Shown: positions 16,998 through 28,994 of the stretch, piece by piece
Position numbering within the stretch: the first letter of the stretch is position 1
How the letters are laid out: each line of letters opens with the position of its first letter
Source of the DNA: Pseudomonadota bacterium
GTDB taxonomy: Bacteria > Pseudomonadota > Gammaproteobacteria > Burkholderiales > Thiobacillaceae
Direction of reading: 5' to 3'
Length of the DNA stretch: 64,000 bases
Assembly (NCBI GenBank): GCA_021820845.1
Contig: JAKADC010000006.1
Location: 124,001 to 188,000 of the forward strand
Notes under the pieces: generated by a model
What the model was told of the DNA's origin: nothing
The model's input: only the letters and a program-made list of their open reading frames with translations
The model's database searches: none
Made by a program: the position numbers and the translations under genes

Positions 16998-18695
16998 TCA
17001 CACCCGCCCCGTCAAATCCACCACCCGCGAGACTTCCGACAGCGAGGTCACGCCGTCGAGCACGCGCTTGATGCCGTCCTCGGCGAGGGGATGGTAGCCG
17101 TGCTCGAGCGCGGCGCGGCGGATCTCGTGTAGCGGCGCGTGGTTGGCGACGAGCTCGTCCAGCGTCGGATCCATCCGCAGCAGTTCGATGAGCGCGAGCC
17201 GGCCTTTGTAGCCCTTGTTGCTGCACGCCGGGCAACCGACGGCGCGATAGATCTGCGGCGCGCGCGCCGGGTCGGCGCCGAGGATGCGCGCTTCGTCCTC
17301 GTCCGGCGTGTAGGCTTCCTTGCAGTGCGGGCAGAGCTTGCGGACCAGGCGCTGCGCGATGACGCCGATGATGTTGCCCGCCAAAATGCCGGGCTGGATG
17401 CCGATGTCCATCAGGCGCGGAAACACGCCGAGGGCCGAGTTGGTGTGCAGCGTGGTGAAGACCTGGTGGCCGGTCATCGCGGCGCGGAAGGCCATCTCGG
17501 CGGTGTCCCTGTCGCGGATCTCGCCGACCAGGATGATGTCGGGATCCTGCCGCATGATCGAGCGGATGCCGTTGGCGAAATCGAGCTTGAGCGTTTCGTT
17601 GACCGAACTCTGGCGCATCAGCGTGACCGGGTATTCGACCGGGTCCTCCAGCGTCATGATATTGACGGTCTCGTTGTTGAGATGCGACAGCATCGAATAG
17701 AGCGTCGTGGTCTTGCCCGAACCCGTCGGCCCCGTCACGACCAGGATGCCCTCTGGACGCGCCATCATGAGCCGCAGTTCGCGCAGGGCGTCGGTGGTGA
17801 AGCCCATGTATCCGAGCGGCATGATCGATTTCTCGCGGTCGAGAATGCGCAGCACGAGGTTTTCGCCGTGGATGCCGGGCTGGGAGGAGACGCGAAAATC
17901 GATCGGGCGGCCGTTGAGCGTGAGCGACATGCGGCCGTCCTGCGGCGCGCGCGTCTCGGCGATGTTCATGCCGGCCAGAACCTTGAGACGCACCAGGATG
18001 CCGGGCCAGTAGGTCTTGTGCAGGCTGCGGATCTGTTCCAGCACGCCGTCGATGCGGTAGCGGATGCGCAGGAAGGCCTGCTCGGGCTCGAAGTGGATGT
18101 CGGACGATTCGCGCTTCACCGCGTCGGTCAGCAGCGCGCCGACCAGCCGCACCACCGGCTGGGTGTATTCCTCGGTGTCGGGGCTGAGGCTCGCGTAGTC
18201 GACCTCGCCGGTTTCGATTTCGCGCAGGATGCCGTCGAGCGAAAGATCGAAGCCGTAGAACTTGTCGATGAATTCGAGCAGTTGCGCTTCCGCCGCGAGC
18301 AGCGTGTCGATCTCGATCTGGCCGCCGAGCGCCGCTTTCAACTGGTCGAGCGCGAGGACGTTGAACATGTCGGTGGTCGCGAGCGTCAGCACGTTGCGCC
18401 CGGCGTCGTGGGCGATCGGCAACAGATGATGGCGGCGCGCGAATTCCTCGGGGACGAGCTGCAGCGCCTCGGGGTCGGCCACCACCTGGCTGAGGTCGAT
18501 GCCCTGACTGCCGAGGGCATTCGCGAGCTGGTCGCGCAGCACAGCCTCGGTGATGAAACCCAGGGCGACGAGCTGGCGGCCGATCGGCAGGCCCGTGGCC
18601 TTTTGTTCCTTGAGGCCGATGCGCAACTGGTCGAGCGTGATGAGTCCCTGGGTCACCAGGGTTTCGCCCATGCGGAGTTTCTTGCGGCGTTCCAT
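16998..18695 (-). CDS. mshE: Pilus assembly ATPase MshE-like (GspE/PilB family) with N-terminal MshEN domain
   Basis: Hexameric motor for pilus extension. The 565-residue product has a Walker A GPTGSGKT at 322-329, an Asp box and Walker B (IMRQDPDIILVGEIRDRDTAE), and a zinc-type tetracysteine CPHC...CPAC near 455-485. Residues 8-55 contain two tandem units of the MshEN form, RMGETLVTQGLI...L and GLPIGRQLVALGFI...L, known in Vibrio MshE and relatives to bind cyclic di-GMP. Here the first unit has RMG instead of RLG. It follows mshN after 5 bp. Confidence 0.94.
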   Translation of the reverse strand: MERRKKLRMGETLVTQGLITLDQLRIGLKEQKATGLPIGRQLVALGFITEAVLRDQLANALGSQGIDLSQVVADPEALQLVPEEFARRHHLLPIAHDAGRNVLTLATTDMFNVLALDQLKAALGGQIEIDTLLAAEAQLLEFIDKFYGFDLSLDGILREIETGEVDYASLSPDTEEYTQPVVRLVGALLTDAVKRESSDIHFEPEQAFLRIRYRIDGVLEQIRSLHKTYWPGILVRLKVLAGMNIAETRAPQDGRMSLTLNGRPIDFRVSSQPGIHGENLVLRILDREKSIMPLGYMGFTTDALRELRLMMARPEGILVVTGPTGSGKTTTLYSMLSHLNNETVNIMTLEDPVEYPVTLMRQSSVNETLKLDFANGIRSIMRQDPDIILVGEIRDRDTAEMAFRAAMTGHQVFTTLHTNSALGVFPRLMDIGIQPGILAGNIIGVIAQRLVRKLCPHCKEAYTPDEDEARILGADPARAPQIYRAVGCPACSNKGYKGRLALIELLRMDPTLDELVANHAPLHEIRRAALEHGYHPLAEDGIKRVLDGVTSLSEVSRVVDLTGRV

Positions 18696-18700
18696 CGGCG

Positions 18701-19849
18701 TTAACGGAGCGATTTCAGCTGATGCACGCGCGCTTCGGCCTGGGCGCGGTCGTACCGGTGCGCGCCGCCCGCCGCGAGCGCCTTCTCGTAATACGTCAGC
18801 GCGCTCGGATACTGCTGAAGCTGGTCGAGGCTGACGGCCAGGTTGAAGGCGTAATCGGCGTTGCCGGGCGCATCGCGGAAGGCCTCGAAATAGGCGGCCT
18901 GGGCGTCGCTCCAGCGCCCCTGCCCGGCGTAGAGGTTGCCGAGCGCCTGATACAGCTCGGCGCTGGGCGCGCGGTCGATCAGGGTTTTCAGGCGGCTTTC
19001 GCTGGCCTGGTCGTCGCGCGTGCCCAGGAGATCGAGCAGGGCGCCCTGCGCGACGGCGTTGCGCGGGTCGAGATCGAGCACCGCGCGATACAGGCGCTGG
19101 GCGTCGCCGTCACGGTTTTGCGCGCTCGCGATCGCCGCCAGTCCCAGCAGTGCGTCCACGTTCGGGCTCCGCGCCGCGGCCTGGCCGTAGAGCCGCTGCG
19201 CCTCGGCCAGATTGCCGTGCTGATAGGCGGCGTAGGCCTGGGTGAGAAGATTCGTCTGCGGGTCGGGTTCGAATACCGGCAGCTCGGCTTTCGTCGCGCG
19301 GCGCGCGGGCGCGGCTGCGGTGCGCGCGCTGGCTGCCGGCGCCGCCGACGACCGGGCCGGCGGCGCCGGTTCGTGCGGGCGTGCGGACGATGCCGCCACG
19401 CTCTCAGGCGTCGGCGCAGCAGGTTGAGCGTGTTCCGCCGCTGCCGGTGCGGGCGCACGCGGCAAGGCCGGTTCCGTCGCAGCCGGTGCGGCGGGCTTCA
19501 CGGCGGATGACCGGGCCGGCGTCGCCACGGCTGCGGGCGGCTGCAGGGCGAAGTAGAGATAGATCCCGTAGCCGATCGCGATCAGGACGGCCAGCAAGGC
19601 CGTGAGCGGGACCAGCGAGAGTTGCGGCCAGCGCCGTCCGCCGGTCGTCCGCGCGCCGGGCGCGGCGTTGCCGTTGCCGAGGAGCAGGTCCGGCGGCTCG
19701 ATCCATTCGCGGGCACGGGCGGTGTCGGGCGGCGCAGGCTCGAGTTCGAGGTCGCCTTCGAGGCGCAGCTCGGGATCGGCCCGGCCCGACCCGGCCCGGC
19801 CGGGGTTGGCGGCTTCGGCCTGCTTGAGGGCTTTCAGCAGGAGGCTCAC
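18701..19849 (-). CDS. mshN: MSHA biogenesis protein MshN-like, TPR protein with one membrane anchor
   Basis: The 382-residue product starts MSLLLKALKQAEAAN, a start typical of MshN/GspA-B-like accessory proteins, has one membrane segment near residues 85-107 (LSLVPLTALLAVLIAIGYGIYL), a long Ala/Pro-rich linker to about 190, and C-terminal tetratricopeptide repeats (TQAYAAYQHGNLAEAQRLYGQA and later units). It probably helps localise or assemble the secretin. It overlaps the secretin stop by 4 bp. Confidence 0.83.
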   Translation of the reverse strand: MSLLLKALKQAEAANPGRAGSGRADPELRLEGDLELEPAPPDTARAREWIEPPDLLLGNGNAAPGARTTGGRRWPQLSLVPLTALLAVLIAIGYGIYLYFALQPPAAVATPARSSAVKPAAPAATEPALPRAPAPAAAEHAQPAAPTPESVAASSARPHEPAPPARSSAAPAASARTAAAPARRATKAELPVFEPDPQTNLLTQAYAAYQHGNLAEAQRLYGQAAARSPNVDALLGLAAIASAQNRDGDAQRLYRAVLDLDPRNAVAQGALLDLLGTRDDQASESRLKTLIDRAPSAELYQALGNLYAGQGRWSDAQAAYFEAFRDAPGNADYAFNLAVSLDQLQQYPSALTYYEKALAAGGAHRYDRAQAEARVHQLKSLR

Positions 19850-21621
19850 TGGTTTCCTCGCGCCTCGGGAAGCAGGCGCTGGAACTGGCTCAGCTCCTCG
19901 CGATCGAGCGTCGGGTTGGACACCACGGTCGGCCGCAGGAAGATCACCAGTTCGGTTTGGCTGTTGATGTGCTCGTGCTGGCCGAAGATGGCACCGACAC
20001 CCTCCGGACGCGACAGGCCGGGAATGCCGTCGCGCGCGTTGTTGCGGTCGTCCTGGATCAGGCCGCCGAGGACCACCGTCTGGCCGCTGCGTACCTGCAG
20101 GAGCGATTCCATTTCGCGCACCTGGATGATGGGAATCGAATTCTTGACGCCCGCGAGCTGAAGCGCCGGATTGGGATCGTCGACGGAACCCACCTTGCGC
20201 GAGATGGTGGGACGCACGGTCAGCGACACCATGCCGTTTTCATTGATTTGCGGCAGCACCGACATCACCACGCCGATCGGCACGGTATGCGCCGTGGTGG
20301 TGAACGTGGTGGGCTGCAGCGGCGTGCCGGTGGAAGACAGGAGGCCCTGCTGCGACTGCACCGAAAAATAGACCAGGTTGTCGACGACCTTGAGCAGCGC
20401 GGTCTGGTTGTTCAGCGCCATGAGTTTGGGGCTGGAGAGCACCTTGGTCTTGCCGAACGATTCCAGCAGATCGATCGCCGCCGTGAAGCCGTTGCTGCCG
20501 GAGTTGGTGTAGGTGGCCTGAATGAACGGCGTGAGCGTCCCCGCCAGCGCGTTGCTGCCGCCGCCGAGGGTGGCGATCTTCCAGCCGGTGGTGCCCTGCA
20601 ACACTTTCGACCAGTCGATGCCGGCGCGGTACTCGTCCTTGAGCGTGACTTCGACGATGGTGGCTTCGATCAGCACCTGGCGCTGCGCCGACTGCATGAC
20701 GCGGTCGAGATACTGCTGCACGAGCTCCTGTTGCCTGGAGGTGCCCAGCACGGTGACGGTGCCGGCGACCGGGTTCACGGCCACGTCGTTCTTGCCGTCG
20801 TCCAGCGGCTGGTTGGCGAACGCTGCGGTGAACAGGCCGGCGGCGCCGGCGCCGGCCTTGCTGGCCGCCTCGGCCTGCGAGACCCGCTCGGCGCGCTCGG
20901 CCTTTTCGGCGTCGAGCCGGGCGGCGCGTTCCTCGTTGCTCTGGGTGACGGCGCGGGTGCCGGCGAGCAGCGTGCGGATGTTGTCGGCCAGCACGGTCCA
21001 CAGGTCGTTGTTGGACTGGCTGGCGACCGTGGTGGTCGACGAATTGCCTGCGCCGGTCGAGCCCGGGGTGGTGCCGCTCCCGCTGCCGACGCCGCCGGTA
21101 CTGGCGATCTGCGCGGCCACCCCGACGCTGGAGGTGGTGTTGCGGGCGACGTTGACGTAATTGACCGTATAGGTCTTGACGTAGGGCGTGTCGGGCATGA
21201 TCGACACCGTGCGGCCCTTCATTTCATAGCGCAGGCCGGCCTGCCGCGCGATGCGGTCGAGAATCGCGGGCAGCGGCTCCTTCACGGCGTTGAGCGAGAC
21301 GTTTCCCGAGATGCCCGGATACAGATCGATGTTGTACTGCGTGTCGCGCGCGATGGAAAACAGCAGATCCTTCACCGGCACGTCGTTGACCACCACCGTG
21401 TAAGTCGGGACCGGCGGCCCGGATTTGGGCGCGGGCAACGCAGGCACGGCCTTGACGATCGCGGGCGGTGGGCCGGCAGGAACGTGGGCTGGGGCGTTCC
21501 GGGTGATGTGGTCGGGCGAGGTGTCGAACGTCCGCGGAGGTACGCAGCCGCTCGCCAGCACGAGGCCGGACAATGCCAGGCCCGTCATTGCGGAACGTTT
21601 CAACAGAGCATTCATCCTCAT
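19846..21621 (-). CDS. mshL: Outer-membrane secretin MshL-like lipoprotein
   Basis: Multimeric outer-membrane channel for the pilus. The 591-residue product has a lipoprotein signal with lipobox LASGC at about residues 21-25, an STN-type small domain (VPVKDLLFSIARDTQYNIDLYPG), N-domains with low-complexity Gly/Ser/Thr linker near 190-215, and the secretin C-domain ending with SGQTVVLGGLIQDD and PGLSRPEGVGAIFG. The start at 21621 overlaps the mshM stop by 4 bp; an in-frame ATG at 21615 is an alternative. Confidence 0.92.
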   Translation of the reverse strand: MRMNALLKRSAMTGLALSGLVLASGCVPPRTFDTSPDHITRNAPAHVPAGPPPAIVKAVPALPAPKSGPPVPTYTVVVNDVPVKDLLFSIARDTQYNIDLYPGISGNVSLNAVKEPLPAILDRIARQAGLRYEMKGRTVSIMPDTPYVKTYTVNYVNVARNTTSSVGVAAQIASTGGVGSGSGTTPGSTGAGNSSTTTVASQSNNDLWTVLADNIRTLLAGTRAVTQSNEERAARLDAEKAERAERVSQAEAASKAGAGAAGLFTAAFANQPLDDGKNDVAVNPVAGTVTVLGTSRQQELVQQYLDRVMQSAQRQVLIEATIVEVTLKDEYRAGIDWSKVLQGTTGWKIATLGGGSNALAGTLTPFIQATYTNSGSNGFTAAIDLLESFGKTKVLSSPKLMALNNQTALLKVVDNLVYFSVQSQQGLLSSTGTPLQPTTFTTTAHTVPIGVVMSVLPQINENGMVSLTVRPTISRKVGSVDDPNPALQLAGVKNSIPIIQVREMESLLQVRSGQTVVLGGLIQDDRNNARDGIPGLSRPEGVGAIFGQHEHINSQTELVIFLRPTVVSNPTLDREELSQFQRLLPEARGNQ

Positions 21622-22775
21622 CCCGTCGGCAAGACTGCGGCGCGCATTTGAGCCGCCGGGATCATCCAGGCGGGCGCGCCCTGGCTCATCCCGCGCAGCA
21701 CGCGGACCGGCCGCGGCGCGGCAGCGCTCAAATCCCACAATAATACGGCCGCCCGCGCGGCTTCTTTAGTCGAAGCGATCTGCATTGCGCGGGGGGCGGA
21801 CGCCGCCGCGGCGCCGGGCGAGCGGTGGGTGGAGACGGCCGCGGGCGGTGCGGCGTGCGCCGGCAATGCCCGCCAGGCGACAAACGCGAGCAGGCCGAGG
21901 CCGGCTGCGACGCCCGCGATCAGCCACGGCCAGTGTGCCGGGCGGGAACGGCGGCCGGCGCGTCCGGCCGGGGCCATTTCGGCGTCGCTCGCTGCGGCGT
22001 CCAGATGCGCGAGGGTGAGGGTGTGGGTCTGCGCGGCGTACGCCGCGAGCAGGGTCTTGTCGGCCAGGACGTTGACGCGGCGCGACAGGCCGCCCGAGCG
22101 CCGCGCCAGGCGCGCGACGACCGCCCGCGGGAACAGGTCGGGCCCGCGGTAGCCGGCCACCGAAAGGCGCGCCCGGAGGTACTCGGCGACCTCGGCTTCG
22201 CTCAGCGGTGAAAGGTTCAGGCTCAGGGTGATGCGGTCCTTCAGCTGGCGGATGCGCGGATCGGCGAGGTGCGCGTCGAGTTCGGGCTGGCCGAACAGCA
22301 CGATCTGCAGCAGCTTGTCGGTTGCGGTTTCCAGGTTGGTCAGCAGGCGCAGGAATTCCAGGCTGTCGAGGGCGATGCCCTGCGCTTCCTCGACGAATAC
22401 GACGACGCGACGGCCGTTTTCGTGGCGCGCCAGGAGCGCGGCGTCGAGCTGGGCCAGCCGGGCACGGCGGCCGTCTTCCGGGGTGTCGATGCCGAGGTCG
22501 GCCAGAATCGCGGCCAGCACCTCGTCGGGGGTCAGCGTGGGGTTGCCGAGATAGACGCTGTCGATCCTCTCGGGCAGCTGGGCGACCAGCTTGCGGCACA
22601 GCATGGTCTTGCCGCTCCCGACCTCGCCGACGACCTTGATGATGCCTTCACCCTGCCCGATCGCGTACAGCAGCGCGGCGAGCGTCGCGCCCCGCTGCCC
22701 GCCGGCATACCAGTATTCGGTATTCGGCGTGATGCGGAAGGGCGCTTCCTTCAGACCGAAATAGTCGAGGTACAC
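21618..22775 (-). CDS. mshM: AAA ATPase MshM-like (ExeA/GspA family)
   Basis: The 385-residue product begins MYLDYFGLKEAPFRITPNTEY, the classic ExeA/MshM start, with Walker A GEVGSGKT at 50-57 and Walker B VVVFVEEAQ near 125-133. A membrane segment (WPWLIAGVAAGLGLLAFVAWRAL) follows near residue 285 and then an Ala-rich periplasmic tail. Family members help secretin assembly, probably by working at the peptidoglycan. It begins 26 bp after the response regulator stop, so both are likely co-transcribed. Confidence 0.92.
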   Translation of the reverse strand: MYLDYFGLKEAPFRITPNTEYWYAGGQRGATLAALLYAIGQGEGIIKVVGEVGSGKTMLCRKLVAQLPERIDSVYLGNPTLTPDEVLAAILADLGIDTPEDGRRARLAQLDAALLARHENGRRVVVFVEEAQGIALDSLEFLRLLTNLETATDKLLQIVLFGQPELDAHLADPRIRQLKDRITLSLNLSPLSEAEVAEYLRARLSVAGYRGPDLFPRAVVARLARRSGGLSRRVNVLADKTLLAAYAAQTHTLTLAHLDAAASDAEMAPAGRAGRRSRPAHWPWLIAGVAAGLGLLAFVAWRALPAHAAPPAAVSTHRSPGAAAASAPRAMQIASTKEAARAAVLLWDLSAAAPRPVRVLRGMSQGAPAWMIPAAQMRAAVLPTG

Positions 22776-22801
22776 GGCGATTCAGAAGGGGTCGGCATGC
22801 G

Positions 22802-24232
22802 CTATTCGGTTCCGTACGTTTGCATGCGGCTGTAAAGCGTCGTGCGATTGATCCCGAGCAGCTTGGCCGCCTGCGAGAGATTGCCGTGGGTCATGTTGAG
22901 GGCGGCCTCGACGTAGGCTTTTTCCCACTGGCGCAACGTGACGTCGAGATTGAAATTGGCCAGCGTCTGCAACTGCTTGCGCGCCAGCTCGATCAGCGCC
23001 TTGCCGTCGTTGGCGAGCGGGATTTCGTTGGGATAGGCCTGGTCGGTATCGAGCTCGTCTTCCAGCTGCTGCGCGTTGACCGCCGTGCCGGGATATTTGG
23101 TCGTCAGGCGAATCGCGATGTTGCGCAGTTCGCGCACGTTTCCGGGGAAGTGGTAGTCCTCCCACATCTGCTGCGCGCGCGCATCGAGCGAAAACGGCTG
23201 GCTCTTGGCCTCGCGCGCGTAGAAGTCGCGGAAGTGGTTGAGCAGGGTGAGCTTGTCCTGGCCCATTTCCCGCAGCGGCGGCACGGCGATGGAAAACACC
23301 GAAAGCCGGTGGTAGAGATCGGCGCGGAAGCGGCCGGCCTTGATTTCCGCGCGCAGGTCGCGGTTGGTGGCGGTGACGACGCGGGCGTTGGAAAAGCGCG
23401 GCTGCGTTTCGCCGACGCGCTGGTACTCGCCGTTTTCGAGCACCCGCAGGAGCTTGGCCTGCAATTCCAGCGGCAGCTCGCCGATTTCGTCGAGGAACAG
23501 CGTGCCGTTCTCGGCCTCCTCGAAATACCCGGGGCGCGCGCTGGTGGCGCCGGTGAACGCGCCCTTGGCGTAGCCGAACAGCGTCGGCTCGACCAGCGTC
23601 GGCGAGATCGCCGCGCAGTTGAGCGCGAGGTAGGGCTTGTGCGAGCGCGGCGACAACTGGTGGAGGCTGGAGGCGACGCGTTCCTTGCCGCTGCCCGATT
23701 CGCCCTCGATCAGGACCGGAAAGGGCGCCGCCGCGTACTGTTTGATCTGCTCGCGCAGCTTGTCCATTGCCGGGCTGGTGCCGACGATCCCCGAATCCTT
23801 GGCGGGGGCGGGCGCCTTCTCCGCCGTGCGCTCGGCATCCTGCACCAGCAGCGCGTTGAACAGGAGCGACTTCAGGCGTTCGGGCTCGCACGGCTTGGCG
23901 ACGAAATCGATCGCGCCGAGCGCCCGCGCGTGACGCGCGTTGGCCTCGTCGCTCTGGCCGGAGAGCACGAGGATCTTGATGCTGGGCGAGACGCTCAGCA
24001 GGTCGGCGATCAGGGCGAATCCCTCGTCGGGCTTGTGCGGCTGGGGCGGCAGGCCGAGGTCGACCAGCGCGAGTTGCGGCGGTTCGTCCAGCTGCATCAG
24101 CAGGCTTTTTACCTGCGCGCGCGACTCGGCGGCGGCGACCTCGAAGTCCTTGCCGAGGACGTAGCTGAGCGTATCGGAGATCAGCGGATCGTCGTCGACG
24201 ATCAGCAAGCTGGGCTTGTTGGTTTGGACCAC
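22802..24232 (-). CDS. Sigma-54-dependent response regulator (NtrC family, PrsR-like)
   Basis: Transcription activator for sigma-54 promoters. The 476-residue product has a receiver domain (IVDDDPLIS; phosphoacceptor D58 in VDLGLPP), an AAA+ domain with Walker A GESGSGKE, the sigma-54 contact loop GAFTGA and the [21 protein letters not shown] segment, and a C-terminal Fis-type helix-turn-helix ([20 protein letters not shown]). The receiver resembles that of PrsR regulators of PEP-CTERM/exopolysaccharide loci. It heads the MSHA-like operon. The likely input is the kinase at 10787-12523, and the likely target is the sigma-54 promoter at 10577; both are inferences. Confidence 0.93.
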   Translation of the reverse strand: MVQTNKPSLLIVDDDPLISDTLSYVLGKDFEVAAAESRAQVKSLLMQLDEPPQLALVDLGLPPQPHKPDEGFALIADLLSVSPSIKILVLSGQSDEANARHARALGAIDFVAKPCEPERLKSLLFNALLVQDAERTAEKAPAPAKDSGIVGTSPAMDKLREQIKQYAAAPFPVLIEGESGSGKERVASSLHQLSPRSHKPYLALNCAAISPTLVEPTLFGYAKGAFTGATSARPGYFEEAENGTLFLDEIGELPLELQAKLLRVLENGEYQRVGETQPRFSNARVVTATNRDLRAEIKAGRFRADLYHRLSVFSIAVPPLREMGQDKLTLLNHFRDFYAREAKSQPFSLDARAQQMWEDYHFPGNVRELRNIAIRLTTKYPGTAVNAQQLEDELDTDQAYPNEIPLANDGKALIELARKQLQTLANFNLDVTLRQWEKAYVEAALNMTHGNLSQAAKLLGINRTTLYSRMQTYGTE

Positions 24233-24384
24233 ATATCCTCCAGATCAATGGTGCCGGGCGCGCGCCTGCATCTGCGTGCAGGAAGAATTATTGCGTGCGT
24301 GTCGGATTTTCGACGATTGTGCCAGAGACAGGGTGAAAGTAAAACCGGTGAAAAAGGACTGCGACGCGCCGAATCCCGCGCCTG

Positions 24385-26067
24385 TCAGCCGTTCACGGGC
24401 ACTGCGGCGACGCGCGCCCAGCCCTCGGCACGCTCGATCGGGTCGCCCAGGGCAATGCGTTTCCGCTCTCCGTTGCCGTCGATCTCGAATACCGTGCCGG
24501 CCATGAAATGGATCGGATCGAGGATGAGCGTGTCGGGATCGCCGTGCAGCCAAAGGGCGGGGTGAGGCGCGCTGGCGCCGCTGTCGTCGAAACCGTTGAC
24601 GGTGTAGGCCGGCGCCGCCGTGGCGCGCAGCGTCGCGGGCACCGGGGCTGCGGCAAGCGTTTCGATGCCGACGGAACTCGTGCCGTCGTTGAGCCGTGAC
24701 AGGCGGCGCACGACCCCGACCTTCCACTCGCGCGCGTCCGCCCGCTTGACGCCGATGAGCGCGCCGACCCGCAGCCAGTCCTTGTCGCGCGATTCGACGA
24801 TGGCGCCGTAGCCGCATTCGCTTTCGTCTTGCATCACCCAGCGCTCGACCGCGGACGAAGGCCCGGCGACGGTCGGGATCACGGGCGAGCCGGGTCCGCG
24901 CGTGCGCTCGCTGACGAAGCCATATACCTGCCTGTCGTCGACCTCCTCGTACGCGAATCCCTCGCCGTACGGCGAGTCGCCGGTGGCGGCTGCGCTCGCC
25001 TCGATCTGGCGGATGAGCCCGCCAAGCCCGCGCGTCACGTCGACCAGGCGCTTGGTCGCCTCGCGCGGCGCGCGCCGCTGTTCGCGCGCGGCCAGCGGCG
25101 CCCAGTGGTACTGCAGGTGTTCGAGCAGTTCGAGGCTTTCGGCTGCCAGCTCGGCGCCCGTCAAGCCGAGCGCCGCCGGCGATTTTCCTTGTCGCAGGGC
25201 AGCGTCGAGGTCACGAAGCGCTTGCACCACCGCGTCGCTCGTCCAGAAACGCAGGGTGTCGCCGCCATCGGGCTTGCGCAGCCTGCGCGGGGCGCGATCG
25301 GCCGCCAGGTCGACGACGAAATGATGGGCCGCGAGGTCGATCCGGCTGTCGAGTCGAAGCAGGCCGTGCCAGTTGCGCAGCCAGCGGTCGATCAGGTCGA
25401 GCTGCCTCGGATAGAGCGTGCCGGCGTTCGCCAGCGCCAGCATCAGGACATGCAGGTAGGCGGTTTCGCAGCTGCAGTCGGCCGCCTCGTCGGCATACGC
25501 CCGCTGCCGCTGTCGATGAAAGCCCGCCCTTTCGGCGATCTGATAGAGGTGATGCAGTCGCAGCCACAGCTTTTCGCTCGCCGGAAGATAGCGAACGGCC
25601 CGCCATTTCAGCAACTGGCCAAAGGCCCGGATGGCGCGCAGGGTGACCGGCGGAAGCGAAGCGTCGGTCTTGTTCCCGTCGCCGGCGAGGTGCAGCGCGA
25701 ACGCGTGGTAGCCGCGCGCGATTTCCCAGTAGAGGCCGTACACGGCATGCCAGAGCCGGCTTTCCAGCGGACGCGACATGCGCGGGTTGCGGAGGTATTG
25801 CCGAACCAGCGTGTCCTGGAGATCGCGGGACTTCTCGTCCAGCAGCATGAATATGGCCAGACGGTCCCGCGTGTAGTTTGCCGAGGTCTGGTTGAAGCGC
25901 TTGAGCGCGTCGAGAATGGCTTCCTGGGACTTGAACGCGTCGCCGGCCGGCAGGCTCTCGATCCAGCTGGACGTGGCCCGGATCGTGGTCAGCGGGTCAT
26001 CGGCACGCGTGCCGAACGACGCGAGACGGGCCAGGCGCGAAGCGAATCTGTTAACCAGTGAAGCCAT
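24385..26067 (-). CDS. Conserved protein of unknown function, 560 residues
   Basis: I do not recognise a named family with confidence. The product has no signal peptide or clear membrane segment. It is rich in Leu and Arg and looks mainly helical in residues 30-330, with the notable segment LVRQYLRNPRMSRPLESRLWHAVYGLYWEIARGY (about residues 93-126). A short segment REQRRAPREATKRLVDVTRG, near residue 333, has spaced arginines and an Asp-x-Thr-x-Gly, faintly like a PilZ c-di-GMP motif. The C-terminal 120 residues (DWLRVGALIGVKRADAREW and GVVRRLSRL) look like a small beta-barrel. It lies between the pilus regulator and alaS, same strand, 152 bp upstream of the regulator. Confidence 0.85.
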   Translation of the reverse strand: MASLVNRFASRLARLASFGTRADDPLTTIRATSSWIESLPAGDAFKSQEAILDALKRFNQTSANYTRDRLAIFMLLDEKSRDLQDTLVRQYLRNPRMSRPLESRLWHAVYGLYWEIARGYHAFALHLAGDGNKTDASLPPVTLRAIRAFGQLLKWRAVRYLPASEKLWLRLHHLYQIAERAGFHRQRQRAYADEAADCSCETAYLHVLMLALANAGTLYPRQLDLIDRWLRNWHGLLRLDSRIDLAAHHFVVDLAADRAPRRLRKPDGGDTLRFWTSDAVVQALRDLDAALRQGKSPAALGLTGAELAAESLELLEHLQYHWAPLAAREQRRAPREATKRLVDVTRGLGGLIRQIEASAAATGDSPYGEGFAYEEVDDRQVYGFVSERTRGPGSPVIPTVAGPSSAVERWVMQDESECGYGAIVESRDKDWLRVGALIGVKRADAREWKVGVVRRLSRLNDGTSSVGIETLAAAPVPATLRATAAPAYTVNGFDDSGASAPHPALWLHGDPDTLILDPIHFMAGTVFEIDGNGERKRIALGDPIERAEGWARVAAVPVNG

Positions 26068-26140
26068 GATGCGAAAGGGTTTGCCGGGCGGCAGGCCCGG
26101 GTTCAGGGTTCGACGTCGATTGCTGCCGACGCGGTGCGAC

Positions 26141-28762
<2,622 letters not shown>

Positions 28763-28926
28763 GGTGTTGGTGTGGTGTCGGGCACGAACGTCGGACAATA
28801 AAGCATTGTATCCGTTAACGTTCCGGCCTTACAGGCGGCGCAGGCAGGGGAAATGGGCGACGAGGCGGACGCGGTGTCGGAACCGGCACGCCGAACGCGC
28901 ACGGCGAGGCGGATGGACGTGCAGGC

Positions 28927-28951
28927 GCCCGCGCCGGTCACCGGCGCGGGC
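28927..28951. repeat. GC-rich 12-bp inverted repeat
   Basis: Two perfect 12-base arms, GCCCGCGCCGGT and its complement, are separated by a single base. It lies 44 bp past the stop of the small protein at 28995-29252, so it could act as a transcription stop for that gene, but there is no run of T beside it on the minus strand. A protein-binding palindrome is also possible. The remaining 230 bp between alaS and that gene show nothing else. Confidence 0.5.
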
Positions 28952-28994
28952 GAGAGATCAATCGAGGGCGGGCCGACCCGCGGGCCGCGGCGTG

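Noticed and set aside
24310-24324. Possible sigma-54 promoter before the response regulator gene
   Set aside because: TGGCAC is present but the -12 element reads TCGA instead of TTGC, losing the required GC pair.
26084-26100. CCGGGC-N5-GCCCGG hairpin between alaS and the unknown gene
   Set aside because: The 6-bp stem has no T run and lies inside the expected leader of the next gene; too weak to call.
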